This document shows positions 10,322 through 20,057 of a stretch of DNA of 42,998 nt, one piece after another (the stretch's first letter is position 1; every line of letters starts with the position of its first letter). Position numbers and translations under genes: made by a program. The notes beneath the pieces were generated by a model. It was not told the origin of the DNA. It was given only the letters and a program-made list of their open reading frames with translations, and did no database searches. The stretch comes from Linnemannia hyalina (lineage: Eukaryota > Mortierellomycota > Mortierellomycetes > Mortierellales > Mortierellaceae): contig JAHRHY010000041.1 in NCBI GenBank assembly GCA_019671135.1, forward strand, positions 1 to 42,998. The letters are read 5' to 3'.

Positions 10322-11094
10322 CCCTTAAGAAACCCTAAATAACCCTAAAAAAAAATCCCTAAAATCCCTAAACCCTTAATTGAAGGGTATCCTTCAATGT
10401 AATCCCCTAAATAAACACGTTTATCGTACTCCCCGGGTCCTAAAGTAGACCCTACATACCTCACAAACAACTTTTAAACACTTTTTGCTGGAAAAAGAAT
10501 TATTTCCTTTTTTGGGAAACAATACCGGTTCTCTAGGCTTTCCCTAGACTCGGAACGGCTCGGATCTAAACAGGTTTTAGTCGGCTCGGCCCGGATGTAA
10601 AACTGCAAAGTTGTTTTGAAAGTCGAAACTTTAATTTAAAGTTTCGACTTTACCCCCTATGATAGTTTCACCCATGACCATCCTTTTAAGTTTGTCGACT
10701 TTCAGACAGACTTGGAGTCATCCGGAAACAACTTGAACCACATCTTTTTGTTGAAAGACAAGGTCCCCTTCGTTCTACTTCCCGTTAAAAAGACGTCAAC
10801 AGAACTTAAGTCAACTGACACCGGGATAGAAAGTATGGCACATGTACTCAAACTCGAAAGATAATTGGTTCATATCATAATAATCAAGATATGTCTATCC
10901 GTAAACAAATACTGCGGATTAGAAATAGTTCACCCTTCTCAATGAGAGAAAGAGAATGGTGAAAAAGTATATAAGAAGACAAGGCTGAAGAGAAAAAATC
11001 GAAACAAGCACTTGTCCCAACGTCTTCTTTCTTTTACACACTCTCAGTCCCTTAAACACCTTTTTCACACCCCTCCTATTATAAAAAAACCCTA
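10322..11094 (+). repeat. 3' pLTR of PLE unit 2 (copy 5)
   Basis: Same block, with the cggatc variant shared with the 5' pLTR of this unit. It ends at telomeric repeats. Confidence 0.9.
10973..11029 (+). ncRNA. Type I hammerhead ribozyme (unit 2, 3' pLTR)
   Basis: Same sequence and fold as the copy at 973. Predicted cleavage is after C11016, giving a 4011-nt spacing from the 5' copy, one longer than in unit 1 because of the extra A. Confidence 0.8.
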
Positions 11095-11237
11095 AAAAAC
11101 CCTAAAAAACCCTAAAAAACCCTAAAAAACCCTAAAAAAACCCTAAAAAACCCTAAAAAACCCTAAAAAACCCTAAAAAACCCTAAAAAACCCTAAAAAA
11201 ACCCTAAAAAACCCTAAAAAACCCTAAAAACCCCTAA
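11095..11237. repeat. Innermost telomeric array
   Basis: About 14 CCCTAAAAAA units ending in ccctaaaaacccctaaag. This is the proximal edge of the telomeric domain and marks an old chromosome end. The 65 bp that follow (11238-11302) match nothing else I recognise in the window. Confidence 0.93.
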
Positions 11238-11302
11238 AGTTCCACAATGCATGCACCCTCAGCACTATTGCATTACCCATATTTGTTTAAAACATTCACC
11301 TA

Positions 11303-11797
11303 GGAGGCCTTTCACGTCCAAGTTATCATATGGTGTTTGTTACATCTCTGTAGATCTCGACAATATCCATAGCGACTATGGGATGAGAATATATATATGA
11401 TACCAAGCATATAAGACAACCATTGTAACATTTTTTGTTTAACTATTCTACTAAACACCAACCTATTCTCCAATCAACAAAGTCTTTTTATTTTTCGCAC
11501 ACCAAACTCTTGAATATGTCCATCTACTATTAACCTGTAACCCTTACTGCAAGATTCGACAGAGTAGTTCTTGTATGTGATCATCTAAAGCACTTGTATT
11601 CCCAACTGTATCTTTGTCGTGAAATACAGGGGAGAGATTACATTTTAAAAATTCTTGTGCTGTCTATTGCTATTTTATTCTGTGTTCTGTTGCCCACTAT
11701 GAAGAGATATGCCAGTTATGGAAGTCAACACTCCGTTCCTTGGACTTTGGATATTTTTTATATGCCTTTTTATATCCTCTGCACATGAAGGGGCCGC
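11303..11797 (+). repeat. T module copy A (495 bp)
   Basis: Begins GGAGGCCTTTCACGT and ends CATGAAGGGGCCGC, which are imperfect inverted termini. The left part resembles copies B, E and H (catagcgactatggg) while the right part resembles C, D, F, G, I and J (gtcgtgaaatac), so it looks recombinant. Flanking triplets differ (CTA left, AAA right), so it has no intact target duplication. Confidence 0.85.
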
Positions 11798-12846
11798 AAA
11801 GGGTACCATGGTGGAGTGAGTGTTGGGGGCAGTGGTGGTCGAGTCGATGGCAATTGAGGAGGGAGTACGAGGCGAGGCAGGGATGGATGAGGGAAAAAGG
11901 GAGAGTGAAGGAGGAGAGAAGGAGAGTTTGTGTAGGCTATGAGGTGCGGATGTGGTAGTGCGAATAATGGATACAGAGGGGGGAGTGTTTTTGATAGCAG
12001 AATTTTTATTCTTGGAACTGTAACTTAACTCTGGTAAGGAAACACTCCCTTTGTCCAGAGGAGAAAGGGAGGGAACGTCGACGATCAAGTCCTGGACTAT
12101 GCCTGATCGTCGGAGGCTTTTCCCGACTCGGGGGAATCACCCACGGCTACTAGATAAACCCATCGTCCTTGGCGGTTGTTGTTGTTGCCACGGTTGGTGT
12201 TGTTGTTGTCGCCGTAGATGGGGCACTCCTTTGCATAATGTCCAGGTTGGCGACAGCGACGGCAAGCATTGTTGTTTTTACACCATTCGCGTTCCTGAGG
12301 GGTCAGGGAAGGGGGATTACCGTTGTTGTTGTTTGTTTCGGGGGCCGTTGTTATTATTGTTGTTGCGGTTGTAGTTATTGTTATGACCCATGTTTCTCTC
12401 TAGGCGATTAAATCGTTGGGTGATATTGTTGAGGGCGATCTGGATGTTGTCGATTTCCATGGGGGTGGCTTGAGAGAGAGCGGAGGAAGAGGTGAAGGAA
12501 GAAATAATGGGGGCGGAGGCGATGGCGAGCGAGTTGGTCTTGGGGCCGGTGTCGGGTTTGAAGGAGTAAATGCGGTCCATCTCTTGGGCGTATTGAAAGA
12601 TCTGAATGAGGGTGATATTGGGGTTTTGAATAATGTGTCCTTCGATCATCTGTTGAAGAACCAAGGGGCAGTTGTCGATAAAGGATGTTTGGGCAAACTC
12701 GTTGACCGTGGTCTTGGCAGCGTCGGTGGAGGCATAACCAAGGAGGGCGCCCAAAAGTTCCTTGAATGTAGAGAAGTAGGTCGAAAAGTTGGTGGTCATG
12801 CGAAGATTGGTGAGGTGTCGTCGACAGGAGCCCGCAAAGTTGTTGG
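11798..12846 (-). pseudogene. Ty3/gypsy gag fragment between T copies A and B
   Basis: The minus strand encodes a retrotransposon gag truncated at both ends by T modules. Reading in from B the frame gives NFAGSCRRHLTNLRM and continues through a capsid-like helical region to an Asn-rich stretch, where it stops at about 12317. A one-base shift restores a frame with a CCHC zinc knuckle (CRRCRQPGHYAKEC, about 12226-12270) followed by a Ser/Pro-rich tail ending at A. The knuckle would bind element RNA. The frame break and both truncations make it non-functional. It is not the gag of R2. Confidence 0.75.
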
Positions 12847-13340
12847 GAGGCCTTTCAGGTCCAAGTTATCATATGGTGTTTGTTACATCTCTGTAGATCT
12901 CGACAATATCCATAGCGACTATGGGATGAGAATGTATATATGATACCAAGCATATAAGACAACCATTGTAACATTTTTTGTTCAACTATCCTACTAAACA
13001 CCAACCTATTCTCCAAACAACAAAGTCTTCTTATTTTTCGCACACCACACTCTTGAATATGTCCATCTACTATTAACCTGTAACCCTCACTGCAAGATTC
13101 GCCAGAGTAGTTCTTGTATGTCATCATCTAAAGCACTTGTACTCTCAACTGTATCTTTGGGGCGAAATACAGGGGAGAGATTACATTTTAAAAAAACATG
13201 TGCTGTCTATTGCTATTTTATTCTGTGTTCTGTTGCCCACTATGAAGAGATATGTCAGTTATGGAAGTAAACACTCCGTTCCTTGGGCTTTGGATATTTT
13301 TTATATGCCTTTTTATATCCTCTGCACATGAAGGGGCCGC
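12847..13340 (+). repeat. T module copy B
   Basis: Left end of M1, of the subtype with ttggggcgaaatac (shared with E and H). It lies directly upstream of the DDE gene and has TATA-like AT-rich stretches near its inner end, so it may supply the promoter (inference). Confidence 0.85.
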
Positions 13341-13501
13341 TACCGAAAAAAATATAAAAATATATTTGTATTCTCAACTATGTGCTTGCTATATGATAGA
13401 TACCATCCTACATGCTGTTGTGTATGCAGTTAAGTATAAGCCTTTTTAAAAAATTGTTATTGTTGGTTAACGTCATGACAATCCAATACATAAATATTAT
13501 T

Positions 13502-14758
13502 ATGGATCTAACAAAACACTTCCAACAACTGCTTGATGACCATTGGACTTTCCTCAACGCTGGATGGCCAACAATTACACCACGTAATAATCATCGTACT
13601 GTAAGCAAGGAAATTGGGTATATGCCAGAAATAAAAGAAACCCTAAATCGACGCCTTGGTCCTATTCCAGTGTACTTCTTTCTTGTTGACATCTGGCCAA
13701 AGGTTAAGTATCCTGGTCCATACAAAGAAGTGGAGAAAGGTCTTTTAATGCTCTATCATCTTGTCAAAGGACTGTCTATGGAAGCAATGGAACCACACAT
13801 GCCAAAAAGTAGTTTTCATGCAATGCACTCTGTGTTTTATAAGAAAGAATATACTTTGCACAACAAGTACATCACCAACTGTATTGCAACAATGTTCTCC
13901 ACAATTAAAATACGCCTTTTGTCTGCAAAGGAAAAGAATCCTCCATTATTTAAGCATGTTACATTGCATCTTGATGGTCATGATACAAGAGCAACATACA
14001 AAGGTGAGAGTAGTGCTGATATGTACTCTTACAAGCTGAAAAAGTCTGGATTACGCACACAGGTAGCAATGGATTGTAATGGCATGGCTTTATTTGTCTC
14101 CAAATCTGCATCTTGCAAGAACAATGCTGATGGAACAATGCTGCTAACGATGAAGTTGGACAAGAGAGTGCATGAGATGGATTGCATTGCTCTCGATGGA
14201 GGGTATCCACAGTTCTTAAGGAGGCTTATAGATGAGTCTGATATTCTTAGAGTCCAAAATTTCGCTCATCCATACCGTAAACAGAAGAACAAGGAACTTA
14301 CACAGGAAGAAGCGTTATACAATACCACCTTTGGTAGTTTCCGCTCGCAGATGGAATCTCTGTTTGCAGACCTTGGTTCCACATTTGAGAAACACAACAA
14401 CCGTACTCCTGTGTTGGTGGATAAGAAACAAACATATAATTTGCAGTTGAAGTTATCTTTGTTACTCTTAAACATGAAAAAGATGGTTGCTTTGTTGAAG
14501 ATTTCTGCAGAACCAATTCATACAGCTTGGCTTCGCGAAGGATTCGAGTATCCGACAACAGAGAACGACGTTGAGCAACCAATGGGATATGTTGATGTTG
14601 GTGCGCTAGTGGAGGATGGAAATACAATGGCACAACTCCAGAACAAATTTCTTGGTATTAATCTTCATGGTGATGTTGATGAGGACCAGTACTCTGATGA
14701 GGACACACCAATGGATCCACCAGTAATACTGCAACCCGGCCTTTCCATTGCGCTTTGA
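13502..14758 (+). CDS. DDE_Tnp_4-type (PIF/Harbinger-like) transposase, M1
   Basis: 418 aa from the ATG of MDLTKHF. In-frame ATGs at 13475 and 13412 exist but the extension is less conserved. The DDE nuclease fold is visible: D158 in LHLDGHDT, a block YSYKLKKSGLRTQVAMDCNG, D232 in ALDGGYP, and E285 in RSQMESLFADLGSTF. The spacing and GYP block fit the DDE_Tnp_4 family, which cuts and pastes DNA and usually makes 3-bp target duplications, as seen around relatives here. The tail is acidic and ends SIAL. No DNA-binding domain is obvious. The reading frame is intact. It differs from the other copies at a few residues, for example SDILRV instead of SDTLKV. Confidence 0.85.
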   Translation: MDLTKHFQQLLDDHWTFLNAGWPTITPRNNHRTVSKEIGYMPEIKETLNRRLGPIPVYFFLVDIWPKVKYPGPYKEVEKGLLMLYHLVKGLSMEAMEPHMPKSSFHAMHSVFYKKEYTLHNKYITNCIATMFSTIKIRLLSAKEKNPPLFKHVTLHLDGHDTRATYKGESSADMYSYKLKKSGLRTQVAMDCNGMALFVSKSASCKNNADGTMLLTMKLDKRVHEMDCIALDGGYPQFLRRLIDESDILRVQNFAHPYRKQKNKELTQEEALYNTTFGSFRSQMESLFADLGSTFEKHNNRTPVLVDKKQTYNLQLKLSLLLLNMKKMVALLKISAEPIHTAWLREGFEYPTTENDVEQPMGYVDVGALVEDGNTMAQLQNKFLGINLHGDVDEDQYSDEDTPMDPPVILQPGLSIAL

Positions 14759-15170
14759 GGTACGTAGTACGAAGCGACAAATGGATGTTAATGGTAATTT
14801 GTAGACTTATTGCAGGTTTTTAAAAGAATAGACATACATAGCCTATTTAGTCTGCGTTGAGATACGGTATTAACTGCCTAGACGCTAATATGCACCGGTA
14901 TCTATTATTAAAAGCCATGGTATTATTGTAGTAGATCGGATGCTATTCTATGCTATTCTACAGCATTCCTTTTTATTTAACTAAGAGGATAAACACATGT
15001 ACAAACCTACGTCATAAAATAATACTACATTCTTAACCATTTTTAAACCCCGTCTTTAATGCCAAGCAGTCTTAATAAGCAAGATCTACGTCATACGAGG
15101 AACACTACATTATTAACCACTTAGATGCCTTTTTAAAACTCTTTTGTTACTAAGCGCCAAGCAGTGCTAA

Positions 15171-15665
15171 GCGGCCCCTTCATGTGCAGAGGATATAAAA
15201 AGGCATATAAAAAATATCCAAAGTCCAAGGAACGGAGTGTTGACTTCCATAACTGGCATATCTCTTCATAGTGGGCAACAGAACACAGAATAAAATAGCA
15301 ATAGACAGCACAAGAATTTTTAAAATGTAATCTCTCCCCTGTATTTCACGACAAAGATACAGTTGGGAATACAAGTGCTTTAGATGATCACATACAAGAA
15401 CTACTCTGTCGAATCTTGCAGTGAGGGTTACAGGTTAATAGTAGATGGACATATTCAAGAGTGTGGTGTGCGAAAAATAAGAAGACTTTGTTGTTTGGAG
15501 AATAGGTTGGTGTTTAGTAGGATAGTTAAACAAAAAATGTTACAATGGTTGTCTTATATGCTTGGTATCATATATACATTCTCCTCTAATGGACGCGGTG
15601 GATATCGTCAAGATCTGCAGAGATGTAACAAACACCATATGATAATTTGGACTTGAAAGGCCTCC
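15171..15665 (-). repeat. T module copy C
   Basis: Right end of M1, inverted relative to B and of the other subtype (gtcgtgaaatac). Its outer end (ggcctcc) is followed by TAT and then the interior of another T copy (D). Confidence 0.85.
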
Positions 15666-15935
15666 TATTAACCTGTAACCCTCACTGCAAGATTCGACAG
15701 AGTAGTTCTTGTATGTGATCATCTAAAGCACTTGTATTCTCAACTGTATCTTTGTCGTGAAATACAGGGGAGAGATTACATTTTAAAAATTCTTGTGCTG
15801 TCTATTGCTATTTTATTCTGTGTTCTGTTGCCCACTATGAAGAGATATGCCAGTTATGGAAGTCAACACTCCGTTCCTTGGACTTTGGATATTTTTTATA
15901 TGCCTTTTTATATCCTCTGCACATGAAGGGGCCGC
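15666..15935 (+). repeat. T module copy D, left part missing
   Basis: Starts inside T at tattaacctgtaaccctcac and runs to GGCCGC. The same break point is seen in copy G at 22004. Confidence 0.85.
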
Positions 15936-16301
15936 TTAGCACTGCTTGGCGCTTAGTAACAAAAGAGTTTTAAAAAGGCATCTAAGTGGTTAATAATGTA
16001 GTGTTCCTCGTATGACGTAGATCTTGCTTATTAAGACTGCTTGGCATTAAAGACGGGGTTTAAAAATGGTTAAGAATGTAGTATTATTTTATGACGTAGG
16101 TTTGTACATGTGTTTATCCTCTTTGTTAAATAAAAAGGAATGCTGTAGAATAGCATAGAATAGCATCCGATCTACTACAATAATACCATGGCTTTTAATA
16201 ATAGATACCGGTGCATATTAGCGTCTTGGCAGTTAATACCGTATCTTAAAGCTGACTAAATAGGCCATGTATGTCTATTCTTTTAAAAACCTGCAATAAG
16301 T

Positions 16302-17591
16302 CTACAGATTACCATTAACATCCATTTGTCGCTTCGTACCTCCAAGCTCAATGGAAAGACCGGGTTGCATTATTACTGCTTGATCCATTGGTGTGTCCTC
16401 ATCAACATTAACATCAACATCACCATGAAGATTAATACCAAGAAATTTGTTCTGGAGTTGTGCCATTGTATTTCCATCCTCCACTAGCGCACCAACATCA
16501 ACATATCCCATTGGTTGCTCAACGTCGTTCTCTGTCGTCGGATACTCGAATCCTTCGCGAAGCCAAGCTGTATGAATTGGTTCTGCAGAAATCTTCAACA
16601 AAGCAACCATCTTTTTCATGTTTAAGAGTAACAAAGATAACTTCAACTGCAAATTATATGTTTGTTTCTTATCCACCAACACAGGAGTACGGTTGTTGTG
16701 TTTCTCAAATGTGGAACCAAGGTCTGCAAACAGAGATTCCATCTGCGAGCGGAAACTACCAAAGGTGGTATTGTATAACGCTTCTTCCTGTGTAAGTTCC
16801 TTGTTCTTCTGTTTACGGTATGGATGAGCGAAATTTTGGACTTTAAGAGTATCAGACTCATCTATAAGCCTCCTTAAGAACTGTGGATACCCTCCATCGA
16901 GAGCAATGCAATCCATCTCATGCACTCTCTTGTCCAACTTCATCGTTAGCAGCATTGTTCCATCAGCATTGTTCTTGCAAGATGCAGATTTGGAGACAAA
17001 TAAGGCCATGCCATTACAATCCATTGCTACCTATGTGCGTAACCCTGACTTTTTCAGCTTGTAAGAGTACATATCAGCACTGCTCTCACCTTTGTATGTT
17101 GCTCTTGTATCATGACCATCAAGATGCAATGTAACATGCTTAAATAATGGAGGATTCTTTTCCTTTGCAGACAATAGGCGTATTTTAATTGTGGAGAACA
17201 TTGTTGCAATACAGTTGGTGATGTACTTGTTGTGCAAAGTATATTCTTTCTTATAAAACACAGAGTGCATTGCATGAAAACTACTTTTTGGCATGTGTGG
17301 TTCCATTGCTTCCATAGACAGTCCTTTGACAAGATGATAGAGCATTAAAAGACCTTTCTCCACTTCTTTGTATGGACCAGGATACTTAACCTTTGGCCAG
17401 ATGTCAACAAGAAAGAAGTACACTGGAATAGGACCAAGGCGTCGATTTAGGGTTTCTTTTATTTCTGGCATATACCCAATTTCCTTGCTTACAGTACGAT
17501 GATTATTACGTGGTGTAATTGTTGGCCATCCAGCGTTGAGGAAAGTCCAATGGTCATCAAGCAGTTGTTGGAAGTGTTTTGTTAGATCCAT
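16302..17591 (-). pseudogene. DDE_Tnp_4-type transposase with premature stop, M2
   Basis: 429-codon frame from the ATG at 17591, collinear with the M1 protein, with the D, D and E residues present. A CAG to TAG change at 17031-17033 (GLRT-stop-VAMDC) cuts it between the first and second Asp. The C-terminus is the longer form ending RQMDVNGNL, because these copies lack the TGA that ends SIAL in M1, M4 and M5. A single nonsense change suggests recent inactivation. Confidence 0.82.
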
Positions 17592-17751
17592 AATAATATT
17601 TATGTATTGGATTGTCATGACGTTAACCAACAATAACAATTTTTTAAAAGGCTTATACTTAACTGCATACACAACAGCATGTAGGATGGTATCTATCATA
17701 TAGCAAGCACATAGTTGAGAATACAAATATATTTTTATATTTTTTTCGGTA

Positions 17752-18246
17752 GCGGCCCCTTCATGTGCAGAGGATATAAAAAGGCATATAAAAAATATCC
17801 AAAGCCCAAGGAACGGAGTGTTTACTTCCATAACTGACATATCTCTTCATAGTGGGCAACAGAACACAGAATAAAATAGCAATAGACAGCACATGTTTTT
17901 TTAAAATGTAATCTCTCCCCTGTATTTCGCCCCAAAGATACAGTTGAGAGTACAAGTGCTTTAGATGATGACATACAAGAACTACTCTGGCGAATCTTGC
18001 AGTGAGGGTTACAGGTTAATAGTAGATGGACATATTCAAGAGTGTGGTGTGCGAAAAATAAGAAGACTTTGTTGTTTGGAGAATAGGTTGGTGTTTAGTA
18101 GGATAGTTAAACAAAAAATGTTACAATGGTTGTCTTATATGCTTGGTATCATATATACATTCTCATCCCATAGTCGCTATGGATATTGTCGAGATCTACA
18201 GAGATATAACAAACACCATATGATAACTTGGACGTGAAAGGCCTCC
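17752..18246 (-). repeat. T module copy E
   Basis: Full T of the B/H subtype. Inner end tcggta|gcggcc joins the DDE core. Outer end ggcctcc is followed by TAATGTTATG, where TAA is part of the interrupted gene. Confidence 0.85.
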
Positions 18247-19420
18247 TAATGTTATGCACCGTTGTGGCCAGTGCAAATGTATGTTCATCTTTTCCATCCT
18301 TAGAAACGTCTACATTAGAAGATGGCTCTGCATTTTTGGGCATCTCTGAATGCCTTTTCTTTCGAGAAGTCTTCTTCTCATCATCCTTAGATGACTTTTT
18401 ATGAGATAGTTTTTCATCAGGGTTATCCTTAGAGGTATCATCTCCAGATTCTACATCAGGTCTGTTATTGGACTTGCCATCATCAGAGTCTTTATCATCA
18501 GGGGAATCATCGTCAGAGCCAGCATCATCAGACGTATCACCATCATCTGTATCATCGTCAGAATTCTCATCAGCAGAAGACTCTTCTATTTTTTCTACAT
18601 CAGCAGGAGTTGCCTCTTGGAGTCCCATCTTTTGTAATATACGTACCTCTTTGTCAGATAATTTCGGTACAGGAAGATTTTTCCCCATGAGCTCAGGTGG
18701 ACACAATACAATGTAGAGGTCCTTTTCCTTCAGCTTAATAATGTACTTGCCATTTACAGTATAGTTTTTTGCATACAGGAAAGCTGGATTAGTTGCATAA
18801 CGCATCCATATGCCTGTATTAGCGAGTGGTACATTTTTCTTGGACGTTATGTCAACTACCTTTGGACTCAACGGAAAGGAGACGGCAATTATATCTTCTT
18901 CATCATCATCGGACGGCTCCTCATCCGATGACTCCTGCTTGTTTCTCTTTCGCTTCTTTGGTTCTTCATCCTCGGAAGTCATATCATCATCTGAAGGGAC
19001 AAACTCAGGAGTATGTGTCTTCTTGGTTATCTTGGAAGACTTGGTACGCTTGTTGGCAGGTGCCTTATTTTTACTGCTTTTCATATGACCTTTATGCTGC
19101 TCTCGATGACGTCCACAGTATGTTTCACCAAGTTTGGCTACACTACCACAATTAGCGCCCTTAATGGTTGTGCCTTGACACTTGCGCGCAGGATCGTGGA
19201 CATAACAATGCATGCCTTCATCATCAACTTCCTTCATGCATTTGCGCTTGGACTTGGTGCACTTTGCACCACAAAAGTAGTATCTCTCTACTCCCTCATC
19301 CTCATCAAGCGCCTTAAAGATCTTATTTGCATCTTTCTTGGTAAACTCCACTCCCTTCTTAGAAGAAAATGTCTCGAAGGCCTTGGTGATGAGCTCGATT
19401 GTAAGCTGAACGTACTGCAT
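18247..19420 (-). pseudogene. Acidic Cys/His-motif protein, 3'-truncated copy
   Basis: Near-identical to residues 1-391 of the protein at 35227-37473 (one seen change is SSKNK versus SSNNK). It keeps the paired C-x6-9-C-x10-C-x2-H motifs, the first GKYIIKL-type repeat and the acidic Ser/Asp-rich stretch. It loses the remaining three repeats, because the T end of M2 interrupts codon 392 at TAA. A TATA-like TATAAATA lies upstream (minus strand, 19637-19644). Confidence 0.8.
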
Positions 19421-20057
19421 GTTTTTGGATATGAACGATATAGATTGTACTTGTGGTATGGTGGGTGTGAATGAGCTTTCAGTTTATGTGTGGTAGATTG
19501 CAGCTGCTTAGTACACTGATATAAAGAATTGCAATAAAAGATGGTTGTATAGGTATGGATGGTTGTATAGATATGGATAATGGTTGGTTGGTTACTAGAT
19601 AAGATAAAGATTAAGCAAGAGGGAAGTGGAGTCCTTTATTTATACTAATTCATGGGACACTGCCACACTGGATATTAATAGCGCTTGCTTATTAACACTG
19701 CTTGGCGCTTAGTAACAAAAGAGTTTTAAAAAGGCATCTAAGTGGTTAATAACGTAGTGTTCCTCGTATGACGTAGATCTTGCTTATTAAGACTGCTTGG
19801 CGTTAAAGACGGGGTTTAAAAATGGTTAAGAATGTAGTATTCTTTTATGACGTAGGTTTGTACATGTGTTTATCCTCTTTGTTAAATAAAAAGGAATGTT
19901 GTAGAATAGCATAGAATAGCATCCGATCTACTACAATAATACCATGACTTTTAATAATAGATACCGGTGCATATTAGCGTCTAGGCAGTTAATACCGTAT
20001 CTCAACGCTGACTAAATAGGCTATGTATGACTATTCTTTTAAAAACCTGCAATAAGT

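Larger units (their letters stand above)
6311..11094 (+). mobile_element. Terminal Penelope-like retroelement, unit 2 (frameshifted ORF)
   Basis: Second head-to-tail unit with the same order: pLTR (6311-7083), ORF (7100-10139), 3'UTR (10140-10321), pLTR (10322-11094). It differs from unit 1 at only a handful of positions. Both of its pLTRs carry cggatc where unit 1 has cgtatc. An extra A in a homopolymer breaks the ORF. By position it is the older of the two insertions. Confidence 0.9.
12847..15665 (+). mobile_element. Short DDE transposon M1 with inverted T ends
   Basis: T copy B (plus), DDE transposase gene (plus), about 410 bp of 3' sequence, then T copy C (minus), so the ends are ~495-bp inverted repeats with GGAGGCC outermost on both sides. 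The core begins taccgaaaaaaa after B and ends cagtgctaa before C. The matching sequence in the long elements continues past this point to a second gene, so the short type is probably a deletion derivative. Flanking triplets are TTG and TAT, so they do not match. Confidence 0.8.
15666..18246 (-). mobile_element. Short DDE transposon M2 (minus strand, one end truncated)
   Basis: A mirror image of M1: T copy E (17752-18246) is the 5' end on the minus strand, followed by the DDE gene, the same cagtgctaa core end, and T copy D, truncated to its inner 270 bp. The E outer end sits at a TAA inside the acidic-protein gene of M3, consistent with insertion there. The matching far flank is missing, so rearrangement followed. 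Confidence 0.75.

Noticed and set aside
11594..11788. A 64-aa ORF (MYSQLYL...) repeated in every T copy
   Set aside because: Its recurrence is explained by T being a repeat. It spans the inner part of T and shows no codon-level conservation beyond the DNA identity.
12051..12411. Cys/Val-rich plus-strand ORFs
   Set aside because: Antisense of the Asn-rich stretch and zinc knuckle of the gag on the minus strand.
12855..13127. A 90-aa minus-strand ORF in T copies (MMTYKNYS...)
   Set aside because: Broken in copies F and J by the diverged block, with no family resemblance. Treated as chance.
18468..19474. Plus-strand ORFs across the truncated acidic-protein gene (Ser-rich)
   Set aside because: Antisense shadows of Asp/Glu-rich codons. 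The same shadows recur opposite the full copy at 35227.
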